The position numbers were made by a program, and so were the translations under genes. The notes beneath the pieces were generated by a model that searched no databases, was not told the origin of the DNA, and worked only from the letters and a program-made list of their open reading frames with translations. A DNA stretch of 64,000 bases from Nocardioides sp. SLBN-35. Its GTDB lineage: Bacteria; Actinomycetota; Actinomycetes; Propionibacteriales; Nocardioidaceae. Of this stretch, positions 1-7,927 are shown one piece after another. The stretch is taken from the NCBI RefSeq assembly GCF_006715725.1, contig NZ_VFNU01000001.1, positions 4,030,001-4,094,000 on the forward strand. The letters run 5' to 3'. Each line of letters begins with the position of its first letter. Within the stretch, counting starts at the first letter, position 1.

Positions 1-864
1 TTGGTCGTCGTGAATGCGGAGGAATGGCGTCGGCGGGCTGCGGACCACGCCGCCCGCATCGATCGCTACGTCGCCCCGCACCTCGCCCGCCGCGGGGCCG
101 CGGTGAAGCACCCGGTCTTCGACTTCCTCTTCACCTACTACTCCTACCGGCCCGCCCAGCTGCGCCGCTGGCACCCGGGCTTCGGGGTGGTCGCGCCGCC
201 GGGGTCCGGGCTGGAGGGACTCAAGGGGTACGACGCGGTCGCGGGCGGCGTGAGCGTCGCTTCGTCGTACGTCATCGCGCAGCGGCCCCTCGTCGCCTCG
301 ATCCACGCGCTGCTCACCGCCACCGCCGGCCGCGCCCCGCACTTCGGCTGCTTCGGCCTGCACGAGTGGGCCATGGTCTACCGCCTCACCGAGGACGAGA
401 CCCGGCACGCCGACTGGCCGCTCCGCCTCGGTCCCGCCGGCACCGACGAGGTCGTCGAGGGCCACCGGATCGCGTGCTCGCACTTCGACGCCTACCGCTT
501 CTTCACTCCCCCGGCCCGCCCGCTGAACACGCTCGCCCCGGGGCGCGACGACCGCCCCGACTTCGAGCAGCCCGCCTGTCTGCACGCCGGCATGGACCTC
601 TACAAGCACGCCTTCCGGCTCTCCCCGTTGGTGTGCTCCGACCTGGTGGCCGACTGCTTCGAGCTCGCCTGGGACATCCGGGTGCTGGACATGCGCGCGG
701 CGCCGTACGACCTCGCGGACCTGGGCTTCGAGCCGGTGCGGATCGAGACGGCCGAGGGAAAGGCGGCGTACGTCGAGGCGCAGCGCGGGTTCAGCGAGCG
801 GGGTGCGCCGTTGCGGGCGCGGCTGGTCGAGGAGTGCGAGCGACTGCTCGCCGTCGCTCAGTAG
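1..864 (+). CDS. 3-methyladenine DNA glycosylase-like protein
   Basis: A 287-residue protein that opens with TTG at the first base of the window, so the true start may lie upstream; GTG at 10 is another option. It resembles a family that is routinely labelled 3-methyladenine DNA glycosylase in Streptomyces and Nocardioides, with the block HPVFDFLFTYYSYRPAQLRR near residue 37. I see no helix-hairpin-helix or other glycosylase signature, so the enzyme name is inherited from family labelling and not from a catalytic motif. It is soluble, with no signal peptide or membrane segment. It converges on the TetR gene downstream, with a strong hairpin between the two stops. Confidence 0.6.
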   Translation: MVVVNAEEWRRRAADHAARIDRYVAPHLARRGAAVKHPVFDFLFTYYSYRPAQLRRWHPGFGVVAPPGSGLEGLKGYDAVAGGVSVASSYVIAQRPLVASIHALLTATAGRAPHFGCFGLHEWAMVYRLTEDETRHADWPLRLGPAGTDEVVEGHRIACSHFDAYRFFTPPARPLNTLAPGRDDRPDFEQPACLHAGMDLYKHAFRLSPLVCSDLVADCFELAWDIRVLDMRAAPYDLADLGFEPVRIETAEGKAAYVEAQRGFSERGAPLRARLVEECERLLAVAQ

Positions 865-901
865 CGCGCTCTCATGCCGGGCTTCGCCGCCGGCCCTGCC
901 C

Positions 902-962
902 CGCACCCCCTACGAATTGGTCGCAGATCTGCCGAGATGACGACCAATTCGTAGGGGGTGCG
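902..962. terminator. Perfect 22-bp inverted repeat between convergent genes
   Basis: Positions 902-923 and 941-962 are exact reverse complements (22 bp) around a 17-nt loop. The loop contains the 8-bp palindrome CAGATCTG. The element lies between the stop codons of two convergent genes, so a bidirectional terminator is the simplest reading. There is no T-run. The arm is unusually A/T-rich for this genome (CTACGAATTGGTCG). Confidence 0.6.
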
Positions 963-968
963 CTCAAC

Positions 969-1598
969 TCAGCGCGCTGCGATCCCGTCGTACATCACGG
1001 CGCGGATCGCGGCGCTCAGTCGTTCCTGCTGCGCGGGCGCGGGGTCGCGCATGCCGACCAGCACCGAGCCGAGGATCATCCCGTTGATCGACTGCGCGGT
1101 CGGCTCGACGTCGAGGTCCGCGCGCAGGTAGCCGAGCCGGACGCCGTGCTCGAGGTAGGCCGCGGTGAGCGGCGTGGTCATCGCGAACAGGTCGAGCATC
1201 CGCTCCCGCATGGCGTCGTCGATGCCGGCCGCTGACAGCAGCAGCTGGGCCACCCGCGGGTCCTCGCTGAAGATCTGCGCGAGCGCGGTGCCGATCCGCG
1301 CGGTCTGGGCGCGGTAGTCCTCCAGCGTGCTCACCGCGTCCGGCGCGTTCTCGGCGCCGAGCGCCTCCACGATCCGGCCGATCAGGTCGTCGATGACGTG
1401 CTCGACGATGTCCCGCTTGTTCTCGAAGTAGCGGTAGAAGGTGCCGTGCCCGATGCCCAGCCGCGCGGCGATGTCGGCGATCCCGGTGGCGTGGTAGCCC
1501 TGCTCGGCGAAGCAGGTGAAGGCGGCTTCGATGATCTCGCGCCGGGTCTCGGCCTTGCGCCGCTCCAGCCGCGAGAGCCCCTCCGTGGTCGCCGTCAT
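969..1598 (-). CDS. TetR/AcrR family transcriptional regulator
   Basis: A 209-residue regulator. The N-terminal helix-turn-helix covers roughly residues 20-65 and includes GIGHGTFYRYFENK, the typical TetR recognition helix; the C-terminal part would bind ligand. I chose ATG at 1598 because it places the domain at the normal distance from the N-terminus, although an in-frame extension to 1697 exists. It is divergent from the patatin/SDR/monooxygenase operon with an 86-bp gap, so it most likely represses that operon and itself. The ligand is unknown; by context a lipid, ketone or CoA ester of the operon's substrate is reasonable. Confidence 0.9.
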   Translation of the reverse strand: MTATTEGLSRLERRKAETRREIIEAAFTCFAEQGYHATGIADIAARLGIGHGTFYRYFENKRDIVEHVIDDLIGRIVEALGAENAPDAVSTLEDYRAQTARIGTALAQIFSEDPRVAQLLLSAAGIDDAMRERMLDLFAMTTPLTAAYLEHGVRLGYLRADLDVEPTAQSINGMILGSVLVGMRDPAPAQQERLSAAIRAVMYDGIAAR

Positions 1599-1684
1599 GG
1601 TGCTGAGCCTATTGCAATCGCGCAGATCTGACGATACGTTCCGAAACTGACATTCCATTCCGTTTGTGGTTCTGAGGTGGTCGC
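1599..1684. promoter_or_regulatory. Divergent promoter region between TetR and patatin operon
   Basis: This 86-bp gap must hold both divergent promoters and the TetR operator. It contains two short palindromes, ATTGCAAT at 1611-1618 and CAGATCTG at 1623-1630. The second also occurs in the loop of the hairpin at 902-962. I cannot assign the operator with confidence. Confidence 0.4.
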
Positions 1685-2584
1685 ATGGGGCGCGCACTGG
1701 TCATCGGATGCGGCGGCACGCTGGGCTATGCCTGGACCGCCGCCGTGCTCGCCGAGCTGGAACGACAGGGCTGGGACCCGAGGGCCGCCGACGTCCTCGT
1801 CGGTACGTCGGCCGGTGCCGAGCTCGTCGCCCGCCTCGGCGCCGGGATGTCCGCCGCCGCCCTGCAGGACGACGGCGGCGACCCGCCGCGCGCGCTGCCG
1901 CCGCTCCCCCGGCCGGGACTGCCGGGACTCGGCCTGACCCGGGCCGCGCTGAGCGGACGTGCGGACCTGCTGGCCGGCCTGGCCGGGCTGCTGCCCCGCG
2001 GCGGCGGCGACCCGCAGTGGCTCCTCGACCTGGGCGACCGGCTGGCCGCGCCCGGCACCCGGTGGGTCGAGCACCCGCGCACCTGGCTGGTCGCGGCCGA
2101 CGTACGCACCGGCGAGCGGGTCGCCTTCGGACACCCGGATGCGCCGAAGGCCGCACTGGGACAGGCGATCGCGGCCTCGTGGGCGATCCCGGGCTGGTTC
2201 CCGCCGGTCCGGGTCGGCGACCGCTCCTTCCTCGACGGCGGCGCCGTCTCCCCCACCTCCGCCGACCTGCTGCTCCCCCACGTGCAGGACGGCAGCATCG
2301 ACGAGGTGGTCGTCGTGGCCCCGATGTCCAGCCGTGGCGGAGCTCCCGCCCGCGGCCTGACCCGCGCCGAGCGGCTGCTACGCCGGCCGATGACCGGCCG
2401 CGTCGACCGCGAGGTCGCACTGCTGCGCGCCGCCGGCGCCCGGGTCCTCCGCATCGAGCCCACCGCCGCCGACCTCGAGGCGATGGGCGCCAACTTCATG
2501 GACGGCTCCCGCCTCCCGCTGGTCCGCGAAACGGCCGCCCGCAGCGCCCGCACCCTCGTCTCCCAGCAGGAGGTCCGCCGATGA
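1685..2584 (+). CDS. Patatin-like phospholipase/esterase
   Basis: A 299-residue protein of the patatin family of Ser-Asp dyad lipid acyl hydrolases. The N-terminus has a glycine-rich oxyanion loop (GCGGTLG), followed by the nucleophile elbow GTSAG (GXSXG) near residue 41, and the catalytic aspartate in FLDGGAVS (DGG motif) near residue 182. No signal peptide is visible, so it should act in the cytoplasm. It is the first gene of a tight operon: its stop overlaps the SDR start by 4 bp. Next to an SDR and a Baeyer-Villiger monooxygenase, a plausible role is cleavage of an ester formed from a ketone. Substrate preference cannot be read from the sequence. Confidence 0.85.
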   Translation: MGRALVIGCGGTLGYAWTAAVLAELERQGWDPRAADVLVGTSAGAELVARLGAGMSAAALQDDGGDPPRALPPLPRPGLPGLGLTRAALSGRADLLAGLAGLLPRGGGDPQWLLDLGDRLAAPGTRWVEHPRTWLVAADVRTGERVAFGHPDAPKAALGQAIAASWAIPGWFPPVRVGDRSFLDGGAVSPTSADLLLPHVQDGSIDEVVVVAPMSSRGGAPARGLTRAERLLRRPMTGRVDREVALLRAAGARVLRIEPTAADLEAMGANFMDGSRLPLVRETAARSARTLVSQQEVRR

Positions 2585-3429
2585 CCCGCCCCACCCCGAT
2601 CGACCTGGCCGGCGCGCACGTCGTCGTCACCGGCGGCGCCCGCGGCATCGGCCGCGCCACCGTCGAGGCCTTCCTCGCCCGCGGGGCCAAGGTCTCCCTC
2701 GGCGACCTCGACCTCGACCTCGCGAAGGCGACCGCAGACGAGGTCGGCGCGAGCGCCCACCACCTCGACGTGGCCGACCGGTCGTCGTACGACGCCTTCG
2801 TGACGGCTGCCGAGGCCGAGCACGGCCCGGTCGACGTGCTGGTCAACAACGCCGGCGTGATGCCGAACGGCGCATTCCTGGACATGGATCCCGCGCTGGA
2901 CCGGCTGATGATGGAGGTCAACGTCCACGGCGTGCTGCACGGCATGCGCCGGGTGCTGCCCGGCATGGTCGAGCGCCGCCGCGGCCACGTCGTCAACGTG
3001 GCCTCGCTCGCGGGCAAGTTCCCGATCCCGGGGCTCGCGGTCTACAACGCCAGCAAGTTCGCGGTCGTCGGGCTGACCGCCGCGACCCGGCTGGAGATGG
3101 CGCCCCACGGCGTCACCCTGACCGCCGTCCTGCCGTCCGCGGTCGACACCGACCTCGCCTCCGGCCTCGACATGAGGCCGATCCCCAAGGTCACCCCGCA
3201 GCGGATCGCCGATGCCGTGGTCGGCTCGGTCCGCGGCCGCGAGGCCGAGATCGCCGTGCCCCGGTACGTCGGCGCGCTGGCCGTCACGACCACCCTGATC
3301 CCCACCGGCGTGCTCGACCGCGTCCGCAGGGTCGTCCGCGACGACCGGGCGCTGCACACCGACACCACCGAGCGAGCCGGCTACACCGCGCGTCTCAACG
3401 ACGCCGCCAACGAGAGGACCACCCGATGA
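2581..3429 (+). CDS. Short-chain dehydrogenase/reductase (SDR)
   Basis: A 282-residue classical SDR. It has the Rossmann cofactor motif TGGARGIG near residue 18, the NNAG motif, and the catalytic Tyr/Lys in YNASK with the serine in VASLAG. The C-terminal extension after the fold is like that of lipid-linked SDRs next to monooxygenases in mycobacteria. It overlaps the patatin stop and the monooxygenase start by 4 bp each, so the three are translationally coupled. In context it would interconvert an alcohol and the ketone used by the monooxygenase. Whether NAD or NADP is used is not certain. Confidence 0.88.
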   Translation: MTRPTPIDLAGAHVVVTGGARGIGRATVEAFLARGAKVSLGDLDLDLAKATADEVGASAHHLDVADRSSYDAFVTAAEAEHGPVDVLVNNAGVMPNGAFLDMDPALDRLMMEVNVHGVLHGMRRVLPGMVERRRGHVVNVASLAGKFPIPGLAVYNASKFAVVGLTAATRLEMAPHGVTLTAVLPSAVDTDLASGLDMRPIPKVTPQRIADAVVGSVRGREAEIAVPRYVGALAVTTTLIPTGVLDRVRRVVRDDRALHTDTTERAGYTARLNDAANERTTR

Positions 3430-4934
3430 GCACCCTCCACGACGCGGTCATCGTCGGCGCGGGCTTCGGCGGCATGGGCGCCGCCATCGAGCTGAAGCGC
3501 CAGGGGTACGACGACCTGGTGATCCTCGAGCGCGAGGACGACCTCGGCGGCACCTGGCACGTCAACCGCTACCCCGGCCTCGCGGTCGACATCCCGAGCT
3601 CGACGTACTCCTACTCCTTCGAGCCGAACCCGCACTGGTCGCGGCTGTTCGCGCCCGGGCCGGAGCTGAAGAGGTACGCGCTGCATGTCGCCGACAAGTA
3701 CGACCTGCGCCGCCACATGCGCTTCGGCACCGTCGTCGAGGACGCCCGCTGGGACGAGGAGTCCTCCGCGTGGGAGGTGACGATCGCCGGCGGCGAGGTG
3801 GTCCGCGGCCGCTTCCTGCTGACCGCGACCGGCTTCCTCTCCCAGCCCAGGCTGCCGGACATTCCCGGTGTGGCGGACTTCGCGGGCACCGTCATGCACA
3901 CGACGCGGTGGGACGACGACGTCGAGCTCGCAGGCAAGCGGGTCGGCATCATCGGCACCGGCGCGACCGCCGTCCAGCTGATCCCCGAGCTCGCGAAGGT
4001 CGCCGACCACCTCACCGTCTACCAGCGCACGCCGATCTACGTCAGCCCGAAGATGGACGGCCCGGTGCCGGGCATCGTGCGCGGCGCGTTCGCGAAGGTG
4101 CCGCTCACGCAGAGGGTCACGCGCCTGGTCGGTACGTCGATCCTCGAGGTGATGATGGTCGCCGGCGTGCTGCACTTCCGCGACCTGCCCTGGGCCAACG
4201 CCGCCGGCAAGCGGGTCTGCGAGGCCCATCTCAGGCGGCAGGTGAAGGACCCGGAGCTGCGGGCCAAGCTCACTCCCGACTACGACTTCGGCTGCAAGCG
4301 GCCGACGTTCTCCAACACCTACTACCCGACGTTCACCAAGCCGCACGTCGACCTCGAGACGACGAGCATCGACCACGTCGACGCGGGCGGCATCGTCACC
4401 GCCGACGGCAACCGGGTCGACCTCGACGTCCTCGTGCTCGCCACGGGATTCAACCTGTGGGACGTGAACTTCCCGGCGATCCGGATCGTCGGGCGCGAGG
4501 GCCGCGACCTCGGCGCCTGGTGGCGGGCCAACCGGTTCTGCGCCTACGAGGGCATCACGATCCCGAGGTTCCCGAACTTCTTCTCGCTCAACAGCCCCTA
4601 CTCCTACTCCGGGCTGTCGTACTTCACGACGATCGAGACGCAGATGGCCCACCTGGGGCGGGTGCTGCGGGCGATGCGGAAGCGCAGCGCCGACGTCGTG
4701 GAGGTCACCGAGGAGGCCAACGACCGGTTCCTGGACCGGATGACCGGCCTCCTCGACAACTCCGTGTTCAACGCCGGCAGCTGCGCCACCGCCCGCAGCT
4801 ACTACTTCAACCAGCATGGCGAGGCGGTGCTGCTGCGCCCGACGTCGACGTTGAGCGCAGCACGCGAGGCCACCCGCTTCCCGCTGGACGACTACACGTT
4901 CACCGGCGCGAGGATCTCGGCCTCGGCGTCCTGA
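3426..4934 (+). CDS. FAD-dependent Baeyer-Villiger-type monooxygenase
   Basis: A 502-residue flavoprotein monooxygenase. The FAD-binding GAGFGGMG motif is near residue 11, the NADPH-binding IGTGATAVQ motif is near residue 180, and FAGTVMHTTRWD matches the type I Baeyer-Villiger fingerprint FxGxxxHxxxW(P/D) exactly. It should insert oxygen next to a ketone to give an ester or lactone. The operon order esterase, SDR, monooxygenase is the gene set of the mycobacterial mymA locus (FMO, lipR, sadH). The last 43 bp overlap the convergent transporter gene. Substrate unknown. Confidence 0.88.
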   Translation: MSTLHDAVIVGAGFGGMGAAIELKRQGYDDLVILEREDDLGGTWHVNRYPGLAVDIPSSTYSYSFEPNPHWSRLFAPGPELKRYALHVADKYDLRRHMRFGTVVEDARWDEESSAWEVTIAGGEVVRGRFLLTATGFLSQPRLPDIPGVADFAGTVMHTTRWDDDVELAGKRVGIIGTGATAVQLIPELAKVADHLTVYQRTPIYVSPKMDGPVPGIVRGAFAKVPLTQRVTRLVGTSILEVMMVAGVLHFRDLPWANAAGKRVCEAHLRRQVKDPELRAKLTPDYDFGCKRPTFSNTYYPTFTKPHVDLETTSIDHVDAGGIVTADGNRVDLDVLVLATGFNLWDVNFPAIRIVGREGRDLGAWWRANRFCAYEGITIPRFPNFFSLNSPYSYSGLSYFTTIETQMAHLGRVLRAMRKRSADVVEVTEEANDRFLDRMTGLLDNSVFNAGSCATARSYYFNQHGEAVLLRPTSTLSAAREATRFPLDDYTFTGARISASAS

Positions 4935-6214
4935 CGGGTCATCGCCCGGTGCCGGGTCTCCGGCATGAGCAGCACGCACACCACGCTGCCGAGGGCGAAG
5001 ACCGCGAGCATCCAGCCGATCGCCGACGTGTTGCCCGCCTCCGCGAAGTCGGAGGCGAGGTACGGCGCCGTGCCGCCGCCGATCACGCCGGCGAGGTTGT
5101 AGGCCATGCCGGCGCCCGTGTAGCGGTACTCGGTGCGGAACATCTCGGGCAGCATCGCGCCGGCCGGGCCGTAGGAGATCGCGAAGATGGCGAGCGTGCC
5201 GAACAGGCCGATCGCGAAGGCCGCGGTGGTGCCGTGGTCGAGGATCGGGAACAGCGCGAAGCCCCACGGGATCGCGACGAGGCAGGAGCCGAGGACCACC
5301 TTCTTGCGGCCGATCCGGTCGCTGAAGACGGCCGAGAGCAGCGTGATCGAGCCGAACACGAAGGCGGCGGCGACACCGATGGTGAGCACGGTCGGCCGGG
5401 ACAGGCCGAGCGTCGTAGCGCCGTACGAGGTCAGGAAGGCCGTGCCGACGTAGAAGAACGCGAACAGCATGGCGAGCGAGCCGCCACCGAGGAGGATCTC
5501 CTTCCACTGGTGGCGCAGCGCCGAGGCGAGCGGGCCCTGGGTCGAGGCGCGGGTGCGGGCGTTCTCCTGGAACATCGGGGTCTCCTCGACCTTCAGCCGC
5601 ACGTAGAGGCCGACGGCCACGAGCAGCGAGCTCGCGATGAACGGCACCCGCCAGCCCCAGTCGAGGAAGGCCGGGCTGGCGTCGCCGACCACGCGGTTGA
5701 CGAGGAGGAAGGTGCCGCTGGACAGCGCGAACGCGAGGGCGGGGCCCATCTGCGGGAAGGCGCCGTACAGGCCGCGCTTGTGCGCCGGCGCGTACTCCGC
5801 CGCCAGCAGCGTCGCGCCCGCCCACTCGCCGCCGACGGCCAGGCCCTGCAGGAACCGCAGGGCGACCAGCAGGATCGGCGCGGCGACGCCGATGCTCGCG
5901 GCGCCCGGCAGCAGGCCGATCGCCACGGTGGCCGCGCCCATGAGCAGCAGCGTGCTGATCAGCGTCCTCTTGCGGCCGAGCCGGTCACCGAAGTGCCCGA
6001 AGCCGATCGCGCCCAGCGGCCGGGCGATGAACGCGACGGCGAAGGTGGCGAAGGAGGCCACGCTCGCGGCGGAGTCCCCCAGCGCCGGGAAGAACACCGT
6101 CGGGAACACCAGCGCGGCGGCGGTGCCGTAGATGAAGAAGTCGTAGAACTCGATGGTCGTGCCCGCGCAGCTCGCGAAGGCCACCCGTCGCATCGGGGTC
6201 GGTCGTTCGGACAT
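4892..6214 (-). CDS. MFS transporter, metabolite:H+ symporter (MHS) type
   Basis: A 440-residue integral membrane protein with about 12 hydrophobic helices. The N-terminus (SCAGTTIEFYDFFIYG) and the loop motif GHFGDRLGRKR are typical of the MHS branch (ShiA, ProP, KgtP relatives), which import organic acids or osmolytes with protons. I chose ATG 6214 because GAGGAG sits 8 nt upstream; an in-frame extension to 6304 lacks a good site. Its 3' end overlaps the monooxygenase gene by 43 bp in convergent orientation. It is divergent from a LuxR-type regulator that could control it. Substrate unknown. Confidence 0.88.
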   Translation of the reverse strand: MSERPTPMRRVAFASCAGTTIEFYDFFIYGTAAALVFPTVFFPALGDSAASVASFATFAVAFIARPLGAIGFGHFGDRLGRKRTLISTLLLMGAATVAIGLLPGAASIGVAAPILLVALRFLQGLAVGGEWAGATLLAAEYAPAHKRGLYGAFPQMGPALAFALSSGTFLLVNRVVGDASPAFLDWGWRVPFIASSLLVAVGLYVRLKVEETPMFQENARTRASTQGPLASALRHQWKEILLGGGSLAMLFAFFYVGTAFLTSYGATTLGLSRPTVLTIGVAAAFVFGSITLLSAVFSDRIGRKKVVLGSCLVAIPWGFALFPILDHGTTAAFAIGLFGTLAIFAISYGPAGAMLPEMFRTEYRYTGAGMAYNLAGVIGGGTAPYLASDFAEAGNTSAIGWMLAVFALGSVVCVLLMPETRHRAMTRQDAEAEILAPVNV

Positions 6215-6354
6215 GGATTCCACTCCTCGGGTTCGGTCGATCGCCGGGAGTGTGAGCCGGGCCACACCGCCCCCGAACCCCTCGAAGGAGGTACTACCCC
6301 CCAAGGAGGGTGCTGTCGTTGCCGCCTGTGACCGCAGTCACCTACCGTGGAGAC

Positions 6355-7206
6355 ATGGCCCTCGACCTCGCGCGCACCGTGGCGGAGTTCCACGCCGCCG
6401 GGCGTGGCGACATGGCCTTCGGCGGACCGGTCACGACCGGCGGCGCGGCGATCCACGTCACCGCGCTCCACGGCGCCAAGACCGGCTCGCTGCGGGGCCT
6501 GCGGGTCCGCTCCGGCTACGGCCTGGGCGGCAAGGCACTCCTGCTGGGCCGGCCCGCGTCGGTCACCAACTACTACGACGCCCGCGGCATCACCCACCAG
6601 TACGACGTCCCGGTGCGGGCCGAGGAACTGGAGACGGTCACGGCGCTGCCGATCATGGTCGACCGGGCGCCGCGGATGGTCGTCTACATCGGCCACCGGA
6701 CCCAGGTCCACCTCGGCGACGTCTGGTACGACGCCTTCCTGCCACTCGTGCGCCGCGTCGAGCGCGAGCTCGCGGTCGACGACGAGGTCCGGCGCCGGCT
6801 CGCCGGGCTCGAACCCGTCGCCCAGCGCACCACCCCCGACGTGGCGCTGACCCGCGCCGACCTGCGCGACATCTCCGACGAGCTCGCCGACCTCGCCTCG
6901 CTGGTCCAGGACGAGGCCCTGCGCGCCCGCCTCGAGGAGGTCCGCAGCCGCGTGGACCACGGCCGATCCCCCGCGGGGCCTGCTGCTCGTCGTACGGGCG
7001 ACGAGGTGCCGACGGGCCTGGCCGCCCGTGAGGTCGACGTGCTCGCCCACGTCGCGCTCGGCCAGAGCAACCGCGAGGTCGCGGACTCACTCGGGATCGT
7101 CGAGAGCACCGTGAAGTCGTACCTCAAGAACGCGATGCGCAAGCTGCACGCGACCAACCGCGTCCACGCCGTACGGCTGGCGCGGGAGGCCGGCGTCATC
7201 GACTGA
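6355..7206 (+). CDS. GAF-like / LuxR-type HTH transcriptional regulator
   Basis: A regulator of 283 residues from ATG 6355. Residues about 35-110 look like a GAF/IclR-type sensing domain (RSGYGLGGKALLLGRPASV). The last 65 residues form a LuxR helix-turn-helix (LAAREVDVLAHVALGQSNRE followed by VESTVKSYLKNAMRKL). There is no phospho-acceptor domain, so it is not a response regulator. The start is uncertain: GTG 6310 and TTG 6319 are in frame, and AAGGAGG at 6303-6309 would suit TTG 6319. It is divergent from the MHS transporter and its end overlaps the convergent TetR gene by 11 bp. The ligand is unknown. Confidence 0.8.
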   Translation: MALDLARTVAEFHAAGRGDMAFGGPVTTGGAAIHVTALHGAKTGSLRGLRVRSGYGLGGKALLLGRPASVTNYYDARGITHQYDVPVRAEELETVTALPIMVDRAPRMVVYIGHRTQVHLGDVWYDAFLPLVRRVERELAVDDEVRRRLAGLEPVAQRTTPDVALTRADLRDISDELADLASLVQDEALRARLEEVRSRVDHGRSPAGPAARRTGDEVPTGLAAREVDVLAHVALGQSNREVADSLGIVESTVKSYLKNAMRKLHATNRVHAVRLAREAGVID

Positions 7207-7831
7207 CCGGTCGCGCCCCGTCGATCAGGACCGCACACAGTGTGTCGACGTTGCGCGTCGTGGGATCGCCCAGGATGTCGGCCCGCCGGCCCGGGTCCGC
7301 GAGACCGGTGATGGCGGTGAAGATGAGCCAGGTCATGCCGGCCGGTGAGATGTCGGCGCGCAGCGACCCGTCGCCCTGGCCGCGGCGGATGACCATGTGC
7401 CAGATCGCGATGCAGCGCTGGCCGTCGGCGACCAGGGACTCCGCGCCGGGCTCGCGCCGCACCTGCATGAGCTCGCGGACCATCGTGAGGTGGTCGAAGG
7501 GGTGCTCCGTGGCGACCGCGGTGGCGGCCCGGATCAGGTTCTCGAGGCGGGCGACGCCGGTGCCGGGCTTGTGTGAGGCGGCCTGCAGCTCTGGGACGAG
7601 CGCCGCGAAGTAGCGCTTGCCGACGGCGATCAGCAGCTCGTCCTTGCTCGCGAAGTGGTTGTAGATCGACGGCGCCCGCATGCCGGCGGCATCGGCGATC
7701 GTGCGCATCGAGGCGCCGCGCAGGCCGTGGGTCGCGAAGGACTCCGCGGCGGCGTCGAGGATCCGCTCGGCCGGGTTCGTCCCCGGCCTGCCGCGCGGCC
7801 GGCCGCGCCGTCGTGTCGTGTCGTCGTTCAT
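7196..7831 (-). CDS. TetR/AcrR family transcriptional regulator of the adjacent catabolic operon
   Basis: A 211-residue TetR repressor. After an Arg/Gly-rich start (RRRGRPRGRPG) the HTH runs through residues about 20-65, with MRAPSIYNHFASKDELL as recognition segment. ATG 7831 is preferred; another in-frame ATG is at 7843. It is divergent from an eight-gene operon, and a perfect 16-bp palindrome lies between the two at 7859-7874, overlapping the operon promoter. That arrangement indicates repression released by a substrate or CoA ester of the pathway. Confidence 0.92.
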   Translation of the reverse strand: MNDDTTRRRGRPRGRPGTNPAERILDAAAESFATHGLRGASMRTIADAAGMRAPSIYNHFASKDELLIAVGKRYFAALVPELQAASHKPGTGVARLENLIRAATAVATEHPFDHLTMVRELMQVRREPGAESLVADGQRCIAIWHMVIRRGQGDGSLRADISPAGMTWLIFTAITGLADPGRRADILGDPTTRNVDTLCAVLIDGARPVSR

Positions 7832-7851
7832 GGGACTCCGCATCCTAGGCC

Positions 7852-7879
7852 TTGACAGACTAACGATCGTTAGTAAAAC
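7852..7879 (+). promoter_or_regulatory. Promoter with embedded 16-bp palindromic TetR operator
   Basis: TTGACA at 7852-7857 and TAAAAC at 7874-7879 (16-bp spacing) form a good sigma-70-type promoter for the gene at 7928. The perfect palindrome ACTAACGATCGTTAGT at 7859-7874 fills the spacer, so a bound repressor would block RNA polymerase directly. Its length and position suit the adjacent TetR protein. Confidence 0.8.
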
Positions 7880-7927
7880 CTGACACTCCCCCCGAACCAA
7901 GCATTTGCTTCGCCCAAGGAGTGTTGG

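Noticed and set aside
4892..4934. The 43-bp convergent overlap of the monooxygenase and transporter genes as a sign of a wrong gene call
   Set aside because: Both reading frames carry plausible family C-termini. Short convergent overlaps also occur at 7196-7206 and 30307-30334.
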